Positions 19,797-30,102 are shown, counted from the first letter of the stretch. The stretch: DNA of 64,000 bases from Poriferisodalis sp965221945 (GCF_965221945.1 NZ_OZ244925.1:1302001-1366000), one strand, 5' to 3'. Notes: generated by a model from the letters alone, not told the origin. Made by a program: numbers and translations.

Positions 19797-20539
19797 GCGG
19801 GCACCTGGGCAATCACAGAGCGGCCCCTCGGTGCTGCAACGTGGGTGAGCGCGGTCTCAAGGTCGCCGTAGCCGGTCTCGACGATCTCCAGCGGAAGTCC
19901 CAGACGCTCCGCTCCCGCACGTGCGTACTCGGTGATACGAGCCCGCTCCGTGCCGTTGGGTGTCTGCGTGAGCAGGACAACCCGCTGGTAGTTGCCGAAG
20001 TACAACTCGGCCAGCTCGGGGTGATCGGCGATGCCGAGACCTCGCCACACGAGCAGGTCGAAGTGCCGGGCGAGGTAATCGGTGAGGTAGAAGGTTGCCG
20101 GTTCGGCCTCGGACATCTCGGCGAAGCGCTGAGCAGTGGCAAAGAACTCGTAGCAGTGGGCGCCCTCGATACGCGACACCGCAGGAGCACCTCCCGTCGC
20201 AGACTTCGCCGTGAACTCTTCGCAGAGATCATCGAGAGCGCCAGCGGTGCCGCAGTCGGCATAGCCGAGCAGCACCTGGGAATAAGTGCGACCCGCGGCC
20301 TGCAGGCGGGCGATGCGCTCGCGCACGGCTCCAGCGATGAGCGAGGGCCGGTTGTGCAGCTTGGCGGGCAGGCACTCCACATCCACATGGTCGAGACCGT
20401 GGACGCCGACGATCGCTTGCAATTCGTTGACGAGCGCACCACAGGCGAGCACGAGGATGCGTTCGGCCGACGCATGCACGCCGCTCGCAGCAGGTGAACT
20501 GCTGCTGGGAATCGCCGCGGGAGCGCTGGGGGTGGCCAT
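19793..20539 (-). CDS. DUF1638 protein in corrinoid methyltransferase operon
   Basis: A 248-residue protein of unknown function. A Ser/Ala-rich leader of about 25 residues is followed by ILVLACGALVNELQAI, LPAKLHNRP, LLGYADCGTAGALDDLC, IEGAHCYEFFA and TFYLTDYLARHFD. The conserved Cys and His residues could bind a metal or corrinoid. I recognise this as DUF1638, a family repeatedly found beside MttB-type methyltransferases and corrinoid proteins. It sits between the corrinoid protein (1-base gap) and the MtrH-like gene (4-base overlap), so production is tightly coupled. A role in corrinoid loading or maturation is inference only. Confidence 0.85.
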   Translation of the reverse strand: MATPSAPAAIPSSSSPAASGVHASAERILVLACGALVNELQAIVGVHGLDHVDVECLPAKLHNRPSLIAGAVRERIARLQAAGRTYSQVLLGYADCGTAGALDDLCEEFTAKSATGGAPAVSRIEGAHCYEFFATAQRFAEMSEAEPATFYLTDYLARHFDLLVWRGLGIADHPELAELYFGNYQRVVLLTQTPNGTERARITEYARAGAERLGLPLEIVETGYGDLETALTHVAAPRGRSVIAQVPA

Positions 20540-20540
20540 C

Positions 20541-21263
<723 letters not shown>

Positions 21264-21371
21264 GCACTGCCCCCTCGCCATCGTCATGACGTGTGCCGGG
21301 CACCCCCGTCCCGGTCGCCTGTACCACATCTAGCGTGGAGTCCTGCGGAAGGGTTGTTCCACCTAGCCTTT

Positions 21372-21406
21372 GTTCCGCATAGTGGAACTGTGCCGCAGAA
21401 CGGTAC
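21372..21406. promoter_or_regulatory. Paired IclR-type operator upstream of the corrinoid operon
   Basis: GTTCCGCATAGTGGAAC (21372-21388) and GTGCCGCAGAACGGTAC (21390-21406) are two 17-bp palindromes one base apart, 109 bp upstream of the corrinoid protein start. This is the third copy of the arrangement. A further half-site, GTTCCAC, lies at 21356-21362. Confidence 0.75.
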
Positions 21407-21492
21407 AGCGGTACGGTATCACGTACCTTGCGCAAACGTCTACATACGGCAACATCGCGCCGGGCTCAACTGGAGCCGTCGGCCGGCAGCTC

Positions 21493-23205
21493 TCAGCGGC
21501 GACTCGCGCGGATCTTTCCAGCGAGTTCGGCACCGGCGACTGCGAGCACTGCCAGTCGCGTGTCACGGGACGAGCGTTCAGTGATCTCCACGTTGCCCTG
21601 CGCCAAGCTGCGAGCTCCGATCGTGACGCGGTAGGGGATACCCACGAGCTCGGCATCGGCCAGTTTCACGCCGGGCCGCAGCGGCCGGTTGTCGTAGAGA
21701 CAGTCGACACCGTGGTCGCTCAGCGTCCGGTAGACCTGCTCGCCAGCCTGCGACTGCGCATCATCAGACGGGTCGAGGACGGTGACAACAGCCTCGTACG
21801 GGGCGACGGCGACGGGCCAGTACAGGCCCCGCTCGTCGTGATGCGTCTCGGCCACGGCGGCCATCGCCCGCCCGATCCCAATGCCGTAGCTGCCCATGAT
21901 GGGGGTCTGGGCGACACCATTCGTATCGAGCACCGACACGCCCATCGCTTCGGAGTACTTTCGGCCGAGCTTGAAGATGTGCCCAGCTTCGATGCAGCGC
22001 ACAATCTCCAACCGAGCGCCGCAGGAGATGCACGGTTCACCTGCCGACACCTCGCGCAGATCGGCCCAACGCGGATCGATGATGTCGCGCTCAGGATCCA
22101 CGCCACGCAGGTGCCAGTCGTCTTCATTGGCTCCGGTCGTCATGGACCGACGGCCGCGCAACGCTTCATCGGCGTAGACCGGCAGATCGTCGACGCCGAC
22201 TGCGCCGAGACTTCCGGGGTTGGCACCGAGCTGAGCGAGCGTCTCGGGTGCAGTGGCGGGTCGCACATCGGTGGCGCCGCTGCAATCGGCCAGCTTCTGC
22301 AGGTTGAGCTGGTGATCGCCCCGCAGGGCCACGAGGGTGAGCTGATCGTCGAGGACCATCACCATGGTCTTGATCTGCCGGTCAGCCGGCGCGCCGCCGT
22401 CGAAGGAGGCGAGCGCATCGATCGTGCGAACCCCTGGAGTGGGAAAGCGTTCGGGTGCGGTGACCGACGGCGGGTCGGTGACGGTCGGCACCGCCGCGAG
22501 GGCTCGCTCCACGTTGGCCCGGTACCCGCATGAGCTGCAGCGGGCCACGTCGTCCTCACCTACGGGCGACGCCACCATGAACTCGACACTGGCATCGCCG
22601 CCCATGGCGCCCGAGGAGGCCTGCACGGTCATCACCTCGAGATCGAGACGTTCGAAGATCCGCAAGTAGGCCTCGCGGTGTGCCTCGAACGAGGCGTCCA
22701 GACCCGCTTCGTCCATGTCGAAGCTGTAGGAGTCCTTCATCATGAACTCGCGCACGCGCAACAGTCCGCTGCGCGGGCGCGGTTCGTCACGGAACTTGGT
22801 CTGGATCTGGTACCAGGTCTGGGGCAGTTCCCGATACGAGCTCATCTCCGCCGCGAGCGTTGCGAAGACTTCCTCGTGTGTCATGCCCAGCACGACATCA
22901 GCACCGTTGCGATCGCGCAGGCGGAACATCTCCGAGCCCATGAGCGCCCATCGACCGCTGCGCCGCCAGAGATCGGCGGGATGCATCGCCGGCAGCAAGA
23001 ACTCCTGCGCGCCGATGGCGTCCATTTCTGCCCGCACGATGTCGGCCACCTTGGTGTGCACTCGCAGACCGAGCGGCAACAGGCTGTAGTGCCCCGAGTG
23101 CAGCTGACGGATGAAGCCGGCCCGGATGAGGAGTTGATGGCTCACGGCCTCAGCCTCTGCGGGCGCATCACGCAGCGTCGGGATAAACGAATCGGACCAT
23201 CGCAT
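21493..23205 (-). CDS. proS: Prolyl-tRNA synthetase
   Basis: Class II aminoacyl-tRNA synthetase charging tRNA-Pro. It is 570 residues, the bacterial type with an editing insertion. Motif 2 region FRDEPRPRSGLLRVREFMMKD and GMTHEEVFATLAAE are clear. SIDALASFDGGAPADRQIKTM lies within the insertion domain, GSYGIGIGRAMAA is motif 3, and an anticodon-binding domain closes the protein. I chose the ATG at 23205 (MRWSDSFIPTLRDAP), which matches the usual N-terminus; a start 30 bases upstream is possible. It is transcribed in the same direction as the corrinoid operon but separated from it by the operator region. Confidence 0.95.
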   Translation of the reverse strand: MRWSDSFIPTLRDAPAEAEAVSHQLLIRAGFIRQLHSGHYSLLPLGLRVHTKVADIVRAEMDAIGAQEFLLPAMHPADLWRRSGRWALMGSEMFRLRDRNGADVVLGMTHEEVFATLAAEMSSYRELPQTWYQIQTKFRDEPRPRSGLLRVREFMMKDSYSFDMDEAGLDASFEAHREAYLRIFERLDLEVMTVQASSGAMGGDASVEFMVASPVGEDDVARCSSCGYRANVERALAAVPTVTDPPSVTAPERFPTPGVRTIDALASFDGGAPADRQIKTMVMVLDDQLTLVALRGDHQLNLQKLADCSGATDVRPATAPETLAQLGANPGSLGAVGVDDLPVYADEALRGRRSMTTGANEDDWHLRGVDPERDIIDPRWADLREVSAGEPCISCGARLEIVRCIEAGHIFKLGRKYSEAMGVSVLDTNGVAQTPIMGSYGIGIGRAMAAVAETHHDERGLYWPVAVAPYEAVVTVLDPSDDAQSQAGEQVYRTLSDHGVDCLYDNRPLRPGVKLADAELVGIPYRVTIGARSLAQGNVEITERSSRDTRLAVLAVAGAELAGKIRASRR

Positions 23206-23490
23206 CCGACGCAGCGTAAGCGTGCGACCCGTCACATGCTTTGACCACTTCGCAGATTCGGGGCCCTAGGGGCGCTGAGGGTTGCGTTGCGATGCGAAGC
23301 GTGTCCAGTACCCTCACCCTGCCTAGCCACGACTGCACATCAATCGTGCAGTCTCGGCAGCGGACCGGGGCCACAGTGCCGACCACGGTGACTGTGCCCG
23401 CAGCGGGTCCTGCATCGACAGCTCGGACCAAGCGCGCAGCGCAGTCCGGACGGGCGGCGTAGTGCACCTGTTGGTACCCCTCATGACGCA

Positions 23491-26400
23491 ATGAGCGACG
23501 AAGACTCACAGACACTGGTTCCGAACCATGGCGCGGCGGCGCCTGCGGTCCTCACACGCGCCACAGCTGCTGTCAGCAACGGTGGCGTCACCGTGGCGGC
23601 AGCCGCAGAACTCCGCAATGGCGCGACGGTCTCTGCCTTGGCGTCGATGCGCTGGGAGCAGATCGCTCGTCTTGTGTGGGCAGAGGCGCATGGCACCGCC
23701 GGGCTGGCAGAGGTCGCCACGCTCGAGACCGATCCGCAGCGCTGGGAACGGGTCCTGCTGGACCTGCTCGATCAAACGGAGACCTCCCTGTCGGGGGCAC
23801 GCCGTCTGCCGCGTCCGATTCGGCGGCAGGTGGTACGAGATTTCGAGGCCGACTTCAGTGAGCTTGCCGCCGCCTACGAACGCCTGACAGGTCTCGACGC
23901 CACGCATGCACCCGATGACACCCCCTCCGGCACGGCCAGCGACGATGCCCCCGGTGCCGCTGCGGGACCACTGCGGGAGCCAGCGGCGCTGCAGCTGTCG
24001 TGGCAGCCCGGGCGGATCGTGGCGTGGGCTTCGGGGGCTGGCACCGAACCCGACGCCACAGAGCGAGTCATGGACCGTCTCGTCGCTACAGGCGCGCCGG
24101 ACAGCGTTTGGCGCCCGCATCCGAATATCAAGCTGCCCGAGGGCACCAGCGCCGAGGCAGTCGTGGCCGATGTCAGCGACGTCCTGGGCTGGCTGGTCGG
24201 TCTCGACGGACCCGTCACCAGTCCTGGGGCGGCATCTCCGGAAGCGGCCGAGACTTCCTCTGCCGTCATCTCCGAGAACGGTCTGGGGAACGACGACGAA
24301 TCCCTGCACGGCAATGAGCATCTCGACAGAACCGTCGGCGACCCCAACGACGATCGCCTCCTCAGTGCCAGTGCGCTGTGGATGCGGACCACTGCCCGCA
24401 TGGCGGTGGAACTGGTGGCGGGGGGACGAACGGTGCCGCGGCTGCACCGGGTTCGAAAGCGTCGCAATCGCAAGCGGCCCGACACGGCGGAATTCTCGGT
24501 TCAGTGGCAGCCGGCTTCGGCCGAAGCCGACCGGTTGGCAGCGCTCATCGACCGCTTGCCGGGTGCAGTCTCGGCTCCCGAACCGAAAGCAGAGCCGCGC
24601 ACGACGGTGCAATCGGCCCTGGCCGGCATGGTGGACGCCATCGTGACGAGCGCCGCAAAGCGCCTTGACGTTCCAGCAGCATCTCCGGAGCCCCGCAGCC
24701 GGGCGGAGATGGCAGAGGCCTTCTTGGCCTACCTGGATGGCACTCGCTTCGTCGGTTCAGCTAGTCAAGGCTCGGATCTTGCCCGGCGTATCGAGCTGTG
24801 GGCCAGGCCGGTGACCGCCGCCGCGCGCCAGTCGCTCGTGGTGCGGCTCGACGAGCCTGATGACGCCGGAGCCTGGCATATGCAAGTGCTGGCCCTCAGC
24901 CCCGAGGGCACGGCCGAGCCCGTCGAGGTGGCGATGGTGAGCGGCGTCAGCTCGCATCGCACCGAAGTACGCGACCAGCTCGCCCGCCTCGAACGGCTGC
25001 TGCCGGTGTTGATGCGCCCTGGCGGCAAGCGACGCGGGGAGGTCGTGCTCAGCCAGGACGAGGCGTGGGAACTGATGTCTCTCACCGGCCCGGCGCTGCA
25101 GTCCGCGGGCTTCAAGGTGGAAGTCCCGAACCTCTCGCGTGAGCGTCCGGCTCCGTCGCTGCGTCTCACCGCCACCGAGGCCACTGACAGCGCTCTGGGC
25201 GCGCAGCAGCTCACCGCAGTGAGCTGGACCGCTGTTTTTGGAGATGTGGAGCTCACAGCGGATCAGATTCACGAGCTGGCCTCACAAGCACGACCACTCG
25301 TACGAGACCGGGGCAAATGGATCGCGCTCGATCATGCCGACCTGGCCGAAGCGGCTGCTGCGCTTGCCGAACGAGCAGACGTCACCGCACTCACCGGTTC
25401 GCAGATGCTGCGCCAGGTACTGGGCCTCGAGGGCCCGACGGTACGTGGCGGCGTCACCATCTCAGGAGGCGGCTGGGCGGCTGACCTGCTGCGCTCCGCA
25501 GCTGAGATCTCCGCTGCGCCGCGGACCAGCCCCGAAGGTTTCGTCGGCGAGCTGCGCCACTATCAAGCCGAAGCGGTCGCGTGGCTGGAGTTTCTCGACG
25601 GGGCTGGTCTTGGGGGTTGTCTCGCGCTGGACATGGGTCTGGGCAAGACCCCAACAATGCTCGCTCGCATCGCGGCAGACCAGCGTCAAGCGCCGGCACT
25701 CGTCATCGCGCCACCGGCGGTCGTCGGCAATTGGGCGGCTGAGACAGCACGTTTCACACCTGGGCTGTCAGCGATCATCCACCACGGTCCGGCTCGGCGC
25801 GAACCCGCAGAGCTGGTACGCGCTCTGCGTAACCGCAGCGAACAGATCGATGTGGTGATCACGACGTACGGCACCGCAGTGCGCGACATGGACGCACTCG
25901 AAGAGGTGACGTGGGACCGCATCGTGGTCGACGAGGCACAGGTCATCAAGAACCACACCAGCGAGACTGCCAAGCAGCTTCGGCGGTTGTCTGCTCGCAT
26001 CCGTGTGGCGTTGACCGGCACCCCGATCGAGAACGGGCTCGGCGACCTGTGGGCGATCATGGACTTCTGCAATCCGGGCTTGGTGGGCTCAAGGACGCCG
26101 TTCATCGCTCAGCTGCAGCAGCCCGGTGACGCTCGAGGAGCTGCCGAATCAGCCCTGCATGCACTCAATGGCGTGCTGGTGTTCCGCCGCACGAAGGTGG
26201 AGCCCCAGATCGCCGCTGAGCTGCCCGACCGAATCGACGAGCTCGCGCACTGTGCCATGACACCCGAACAGATCGGCTTGTACCAGGCAGTCTTGGACCA
26301 GCTGATCGTCGACACCGCGGCGAGCGAGCAGGCAGGCGAAAGGCGCAAGGGGGCCGTCTTGGCGGCCATCACCGCGCTCAAGCAGATCTGCAACCACCCG

Positions 26401-27063
26401 CTCAACTACCGCCCCGACGACATCAACAGCCAGATCGCCGGACGCAGCGGCAAACTCGACCGCTTGCAGGAGATTCTCGAGGCAGTCTTCGCGGCGGGGG
26501 AGCGGGCGCTGGTATTCACGCACTTCGCCACCTGGGGCGAACGCCTGGCGACCCACCTGACGCGACGGACCGGACTGCAGATTGACTGCTATCACGGCGG
26601 TCTGGGTCGCACAGCCCGCGACCGCATGGTGCACCGCTTCCAGACCGAGGACGGACCTGGGGCGATGGTGCTGTCGCTGAAAGCAGGCGGCACGGGACTG
26701 AACCTGACCGCAGCGAGCCATGTGGTGCTCTACGACCGCTGGTGGAACCCTGCGGTGGAGGATCAGGCCCGCGACCGGGCGTGGCGCATCGGCCAGACGC
26801 GCACAGTCATCTGCCACCGCCTGGTCTGTCCAGGCACCGTCGACGAACGGGTGGAAGAGGTTGTGGCTGGCAAACGGCGCATTGCCGACATGGTGCTGCC
26901 GAAGTCCAGCTCCATCGGCGATCTCGACTCTGAGCAACTCCGGCACGCCCTGGGCATCGATGCCGATGCTCTGCTCGCCGACGACTTCGACGGAATCGAT
27001 GCCGACACGCCGGAGATCGCCGAGATGGTGCCCGCCGGTGCTTTAGTTGCAGGTGGGTCATGA
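23491..27063 (+). CDS. SNF2-family DEAD/DEAH helicase (HelZ/HepA-like)
   Basis: A 1190-residue ATP-dependent nucleic-acid translocase. The N-terminal 650 residues are poorly conserved and Ala-rich. The ATPase core begins near residue 690: Walker A ALDMGLGKTPTML (about 710-722), motif II VDEAQVIKN (about 810), LTGTPIENGLGDLW, then the HELICc half with VFTHFATWGERL, AGGTGLNLTAASHVV, RWWNPAVEDQARDRAWRIGQT. The Walker B box reads DEAQ rather than the DEAH/DEGH of many SNF2 proteins, as in other HelZ-type bacterial members. It overlaps the next gene by ATGA. Such proteins often pair with a SWIM zinc-finger protein. Confidence 0.93.
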   Translation: MSDEDSQTLVPNHGAAAPAVLTRATAAVSNGGVTVAAAAELRNGATVSALASMRWEQIARLVWAEAHGTAGLAEVATLETDPQRWERVLLDLLDQTETSLSGARRLPRPIRRQVVRDFEADFSELAAAYERLTGLDATHAPDDTPSGTASDDAPGAAAGPLREPAALQLSWQPGRIVAWASGAGTEPDATERVMDRLVATGAPDSVWRPHPNIKLPEGTSAEAVVADVSDVLGWLVGLDGPVTSPGAASPEAAETSSAVISENGLGNDDESLHGNEHLDRTVGDPNDDRLLSASALWMRTTARMAVELVAGGRTVPRLHRVRKRRNRKRPDTAEFSVQWQPASAEADRLAALIDRLPGAVSAPEPKAEPRTTVQSALAGMVDAIVTSAAKRLDVPAASPEPRSRAEMAEAFLAYLDGTRFVGSASQGSDLARRIELWARPVTAAARQSLVVRLDEPDDAGAWHMQVLALSPEGTAEPVEVAMVSGVSSHRTEVRDQLARLERLLPVLMRPGGKRRGEVVLSQDEAWELMSLTGPALQSAGFKVEVPNLSRERPAPSLRLTATEATDSALGAQQLTAVSWTAVFGDVELTADQIHELASQARPLVRDRGKWIALDHADLAEAAAALAERADVTALTGSQMLRQVLGLEGPTVRGGVTISGGGWAADLLRSAAEISAAPRTSPEGFVGELRHYQAEAVAWLEFLDGAGLGGCLALDMGLGKTPTMLARIAADQRQAPALVIAPPAVVGNWAAETARFTPGLSAIIHHGPARREPAELVRALRNRSEQIDVVITTYGTAVRDMDALEEVTWDRIVVDEAQVIKNHTSETAKQLRRLSARIRVALTGTPIENGLGDLWAIMDFCNPGLVGSRTPFIAQLQQPGDARGAAESALHALNGVLVFRRTKVEPQIAAELPDRIDELAHCAMTPEQIGLYQAVLDQLIVDTAASEQAGERRKGAVLAAITALKQICNHPLNYRPDDINSQIAGRSGKLDRLQEILEAVFAAGERALVFTHFATWGERLATHLTRRTGLQIDCYHGGLGRTARDRMVHRFQTEDGPGAMVLSLKAGGTGLNLTAASHVVLYDRWWNPAVEDQARDRAWRIGQTRTVICHRLVCPGTVDERVEEVVAGKRRIADMVLPKSSSIGDLDSEQLRHALGIDADALLADDFDGIDADTPEIAEMVPAGALVAGGS

Positions 27064-27470
27064 GCAGCCGTCGCCGCCGCAAGACCTCGCGCACCCGGCG
27101 CCTTGACGGTGCCGAAGTCCAGCAGCGGCAGGCTGCTGAGGCGAGCGCAGCCTTCTGGCATGGCTCAACCAGAGCTGCGATTTCGCCGGAACACGCTGAT
27201 GCTGCCGCCAGTTCGGCGGCGACGACGGCCAGCGCCGAAGACGCTGCGGTTCCGCACGCCGATATCGGTACCGAGGCGCGCCGCATCTCGATCACGACCG
27301 ACCCGACCTCAACGGTGCGCTCGCTCGGCAAACCGCCGCTCGCAGGACGCGAGACGGTTGCGGAGCACTATTTCGAAGCCGTCTATAAGCGCGCCGTAGC
27401 CATGGCGGGTGCCCTCGCCGCAGCGGGTGGGCTGCTCGCTCCCGACGGCGAGGGGCGCACGGCGTCCTGA
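27060..27470 (+). CDS. Small partner of the SNF2 helicase, lacking a SWIM zinc finger
   Basis: A 136-residue protein translationally coupled to the helicase (ATGA overlap). The N-terminus is basic (SRRRRKTSRTRR), the middle is Ala-rich, and the C-terminus has SLGKPPLAGRETVAEHYFEAVYKRAV. In many actinobacteria the position after this helicase is held by a SWIM zinc-finger protein whose C-terminal part has a similar LGxPPF... segment. Here there is no Cys at all, so the metal-binding part is absent. Whether this is a reduced form of that partner is inference. Confidence 0.7.
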   Translation: MSSRRRRKTSRTRRLDGAEVQQRQAAEASAAFWHGSTRAAISPEHADAAASSAATTASAEDAAVPHADIGTEARRISITTDPTSTVRSLGKPPLAGRETVAEHYFEAVYKRAVAMAGALAAAGGLLAPDGEGRTAS

Positions 27471-27481
27471 CCGTCGTGGTG

Positions 27482-27500
27482 GGGCACGCCGCGCGTGCCC
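27482..27500. terminator. Strong GC hairpin between convergent genes
   Basis: GGGCACGC / GCGTGCCC forms a perfect 8-bp stem with a 3-base loop. It sits in the 61-bp gap between the converging helicase-partner and DsbA-like genes. It has no clear T-run but suits a bidirectional stop signal. Confidence 0.55.
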
Positions 27501-27531
27501 AATGGCCCGTAGTAGTGGCCCGCAGTGCGGC

Positions 27532-28254
27532 TCAGTCGGCGGCCTGGGACTCGAAACCGACTTCCTTGCCGCGATTGATGCTGACCCAGTCGCGCGCTTC
27601 GAGGTACGGCTTGAACGTCTCGTAGATGGCGCGCTCGTCATCTTCCATCTTGGGTCGCTGTACCTCGTAGAGGCGCGGGAACTCCAGCCAGCCCACGACG
27701 AGGTCCCACATTCGCAGCGCGGCGTCGCCAGTAGGCGGCTCGAGCAGCACCGGTCCGAAGATGGCCTGGTCATCGAAGAACAGCGTCGGCACACCGAATC
27801 CGCCGGAATCGACGACACGCTGGTGCTCCGCCTTGATCTCGTCATGGGTTGTCTCGTCGGAGATCGAGACATCCACGATGTCGGGATCGGCGCCAATCTG
27901 CTCAAGCAAGTGACGGGCGACGTCAGGGTTGTGGGGGCGGTTGCCGTCGACGTGCAGGGCCCGCCCCGACGTGGCGTACCACTTGTCGAGCAGATCCATG
28001 GAATCGCGCCGGAGGATCGCTCCGATGCGCATCATCGACCAGCCGTAGCTCCAGTCGCGCTCCCACGGGTGCTTCTTGCCCTCGCGCAAGTTCACCTCTT
28101 CGAGGCTGAAGAACTTCCAGTTCACCTGCAACCCCAGCCGGTCACGGACGTCTCGCATCCACAACGACGTCTGGTACGCCCACGGGCACATCACATCGAA
28201 ATGGAAATCCACTTCGGTGGGGCCGGTGTAGTTGTCTGCATTGATTGTGCTCAT
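27532..28254 (-). CDS. DsbA-family (thioredoxin-like) oxidoreductase
   Basis: A 240-residue DsbA-fold protein. VDFHFDVMCPWAYQTSLW near residue 15-32 has a single Cys at the DsbA active-site position (CPWA, not CxxC). This points to the thiol-transferase / HCCA-isomerase / mycothiol-dependent nitroreductase branch rather than a disulfide oxidase. GVPTLFFDDQAIFGP near residue 170 is the conserved cis-Pro loop. ATG 28254 has GGGAAG upstream; the frame continues upstream inside the neighbouring gene but without support. It lies 11 bases after the amidohydrolase stop, so it is co-transcribed. The substrate is unknown. Confidence 0.85.
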   Translation of the reverse strand: MSTINADNYTGPTEVDFHFDVMCPWAYQTSLWMRDVRDRLGLQVNWKFFSLEEVNLREGKKHPWERDWSYGWSMMRIGAILRRDSMDLLDKWYATSGRALHVDGNRPHNPDVARHLLEQIGADPDIVDVSISDETTHDEIKAEHQRVVDSGGFGVPTLFFDDQAIFGPVLLEPPTGDAALRMWDLVVGWLEFPRLYEVQRPKMEDDERAIYETFKPYLEARDWVSINRGKEVGFESQAAD

Positions 28255-28265
28255 GAGGCTTCCCT

Positions 28266-30002
28266 TTAACCGCGGCCGTGGCGCAGCAGCTGGCCAGGGG
28301 TGGCGCCGGTGCAATCGCCGGAGGTGAACGTGACCTCGCCGTTGACGATGATCTGGTCGTATCCCTTGGCCCGCTGGATACGGCGCCATTCGCCGCCCGG
28401 CAGGTCGTGCTCGACGTTGCCGATCCAGGGCGGGTCGATCTCGAGCTCTTCCATGTCGTAGACCACGACATCTGCCGCAGCGCCCTCTCGCAGCGTTCCA
28501 CGGTCCTTGAAACCTGCCGCGTGCGCTGCGAGCGCCGAAAGCCGGTAGTGGGCCTCTTCGAGCGTCACAGTGCCCTCGTCACGCACCAGCCACGCCAGGA
28601 AGTCGGTGGTGTAGGAGCCGCCGCTGAAGAACTTGGTGTGCGCGCCACCGTCTGATACGCCGGGGATGGCGTACGGCGATTGCATCATCTCGCCCATGAA
28701 CTCGGCATTTGAGCCCTTGTCAGGGCCGAGGAACTCCACGTTGAGATCGCCCTGGAGCGACAGGTCCAGCATGACCTCGATGGGGTGCTTGCCCTGTTCT
28801 TCGGCGAGGTCGCCGACAGAGCGGCCCACGTACTGCTGCATGTCAGCTTGGCGGTTCACGCCTTGTACGACGAGACCCTTCGGATTGCCGCCCACACCGG
28901 CCTGGATGACCTGCAGGCGGCGGTCTGCCTCGGCGGCCTCAGCCACGAGTGCGGCGCGCAGCTCGGGATCGGACATCTTGGCGATCTTGTCCTCCTTGGT
29001 GCCCGTGGTGACCGTACGCCAAGCGGGGGAGGCGTCGTAGAGGTTCCAGTGCTCGAGCGTGAAGGCAAAGCCTGCGCGACCGGTCCCGCACTGCGCGTAG
29101 ATCGGCAGCTCGGCAGACCAGCATTTGTCGATCCAACGCAACGGACGGCGGTGCACTTCAGGGTCCTTGCGGGCAGGCACCACCACGTTGTGCAGGATCG
29201 GCCGCTGGGCTGTCGCTGCAAGTACCTCGAGGAACTTGATGTCGGCCCGAATGTCGCCGGTGCCCTGGGTGATCTGGATGAAGCCCTCGTCCCGTTCCGC
29301 CAGCACACGCGCCAGGTTCAAGATGTCCTCGTCGCACATGATGTCGGTGACCATGGGGGAGCCGTCGTAGTCGGCCTGCACGCTGTCGGGACCGAGTCGC
29401 TGGATGGAGAAGCCGCACAGCCCGGCATCCATGCCCTCGTGCAACAGGCGCGCCATCTCCTTGCGCTCTGCGGTCGATGCCGGCTCGCCGGCCTTGGCCT
29501 TCTCGAGTCCCATCACGTAGGTCATGAGCGAGGCCGTGGGCATGTACTGGATGACGTTGACGCCCTTGGGGGCCCGCTCGAGCGAATCCAGGTATTCCGG
29601 GATGGTCTCCCAGTCCCAGTTCATGCCCAGCCGCATGGACTCATACGGGATCGCCTCGGTGCGTGTCATGGTCAGCATGGAGCGGTCGCGGAATTCCGGC
29701 TTCACCGGCGCGAATCCAAAACCGCAGTTGCCCAGCACTACCGACGTCACGCCGTGATAGCCCGAGATCGTGCACCACGGATCCCAGCGAATCTGGGCGT
29801 CGTAGTGGGTGTGAAGGTCAACGAAACCGGGGGCGACGATCTTCCCCGTGGCGTCGATCACCCGCCCCGCAGTGCCTCGGGGACGACCGCCGAGCTGGGC
29901 CACTTTGCCGTCGGAGATCCAGACGTCGCCCTTGTAGCGCGGCACTCGCGTGCCATCGACGATCGTGCCGCCCTTGATGTGAATGTCGTACTCGCTGCTC
30001 AT
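28266..30002 (-). CDS. Amidohydrolase of the N-acyl-D-amino-acid deacylase type
   Basis: A metal-dependent hydrolase of 578 residues. The N-terminal small barrel contains IKGGTIVDGTRVPRYKGDVWI, and the metal site FVDLHTHYDAQIRWDP has the HxH pattern. LGNCGFGFAPV is typical of D-aminoacylases. SDGGAHTKFFSG supplies the late catalytic Asp, and LREGAAADVVVYD closes the composite domain. Starts at ATG 30002. A perfect palindrome (30103-30118) lies about 100 bp upstream. The neighbouring DsbA-like gene suggests a small xenobiotic or modified amino acid substrate, which cannot be fixed from sequence. Confidence 0.9.
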   Translation of the reverse strand: MSSEYDIHIKGGTIVDGTRVPRYKGDVWISDGKVAQLGGRPRGTAGRVIDATGKIVAPGFVDLHTHYDAQIRWDPWCTISGYHGVTSVVLGNCGFGFAPVKPEFRDRSMLTMTRTEAIPYESMRLGMNWDWETIPEYLDSLERAPKGVNVIQYMPTASLMTYVMGLEKAKAGEPASTAERKEMARLLHEGMDAGLCGFSIQRLGPDSVQADYDGSPMVTDIMCDEDILNLARVLAERDEGFIQITQGTGDIRADIKFLEVLAATAQRPILHNVVVPARKDPEVHRRPLRWIDKCWSAELPIYAQCGTGRAGFAFTLEHWNLYDASPAWRTVTTGTKEDKIAKMSDPELRAALVAEAAEADRRLQVIQAGVGGNPKGLVVQGVNRQADMQQYVGRSVGDLAEEQGKHPIEVMLDLSLQGDLNVEFLGPDKGSNAEFMGEMMQSPYAIPGVSDGGAHTKFFSGGSYTTDFLAWLVRDEGTVTLEEAHYRLSALAAHAAGFKDRGTLREGAAADVVVYDMEELEIDPPWIGNVEHDLPGGEWRRIQRAKGYDQIIVNGEVTFTSGDCTGATPGQLLRHGRG

Positions 30003-30102
30003 TGCGCGCCCCCGCATCATCCGAACTGGCCACAGGCGCGCAAATAACGCGCCAAAGCCGCATATTCAAGGTACTCGCGCACTGGGGTGCTCGCCGGAGC
30101 AA

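Noticed and set aside
23206..23490. Minus-strand frame between proS and the SNF2 gene (AGTVTVVGTVAPVRCRDC region)
   Set aside because: It overlaps both neighbours' ends, looks like random high-GC translation and has no start signal. I see only a loose hairpin with CACAGT/ACTGTG arms there.
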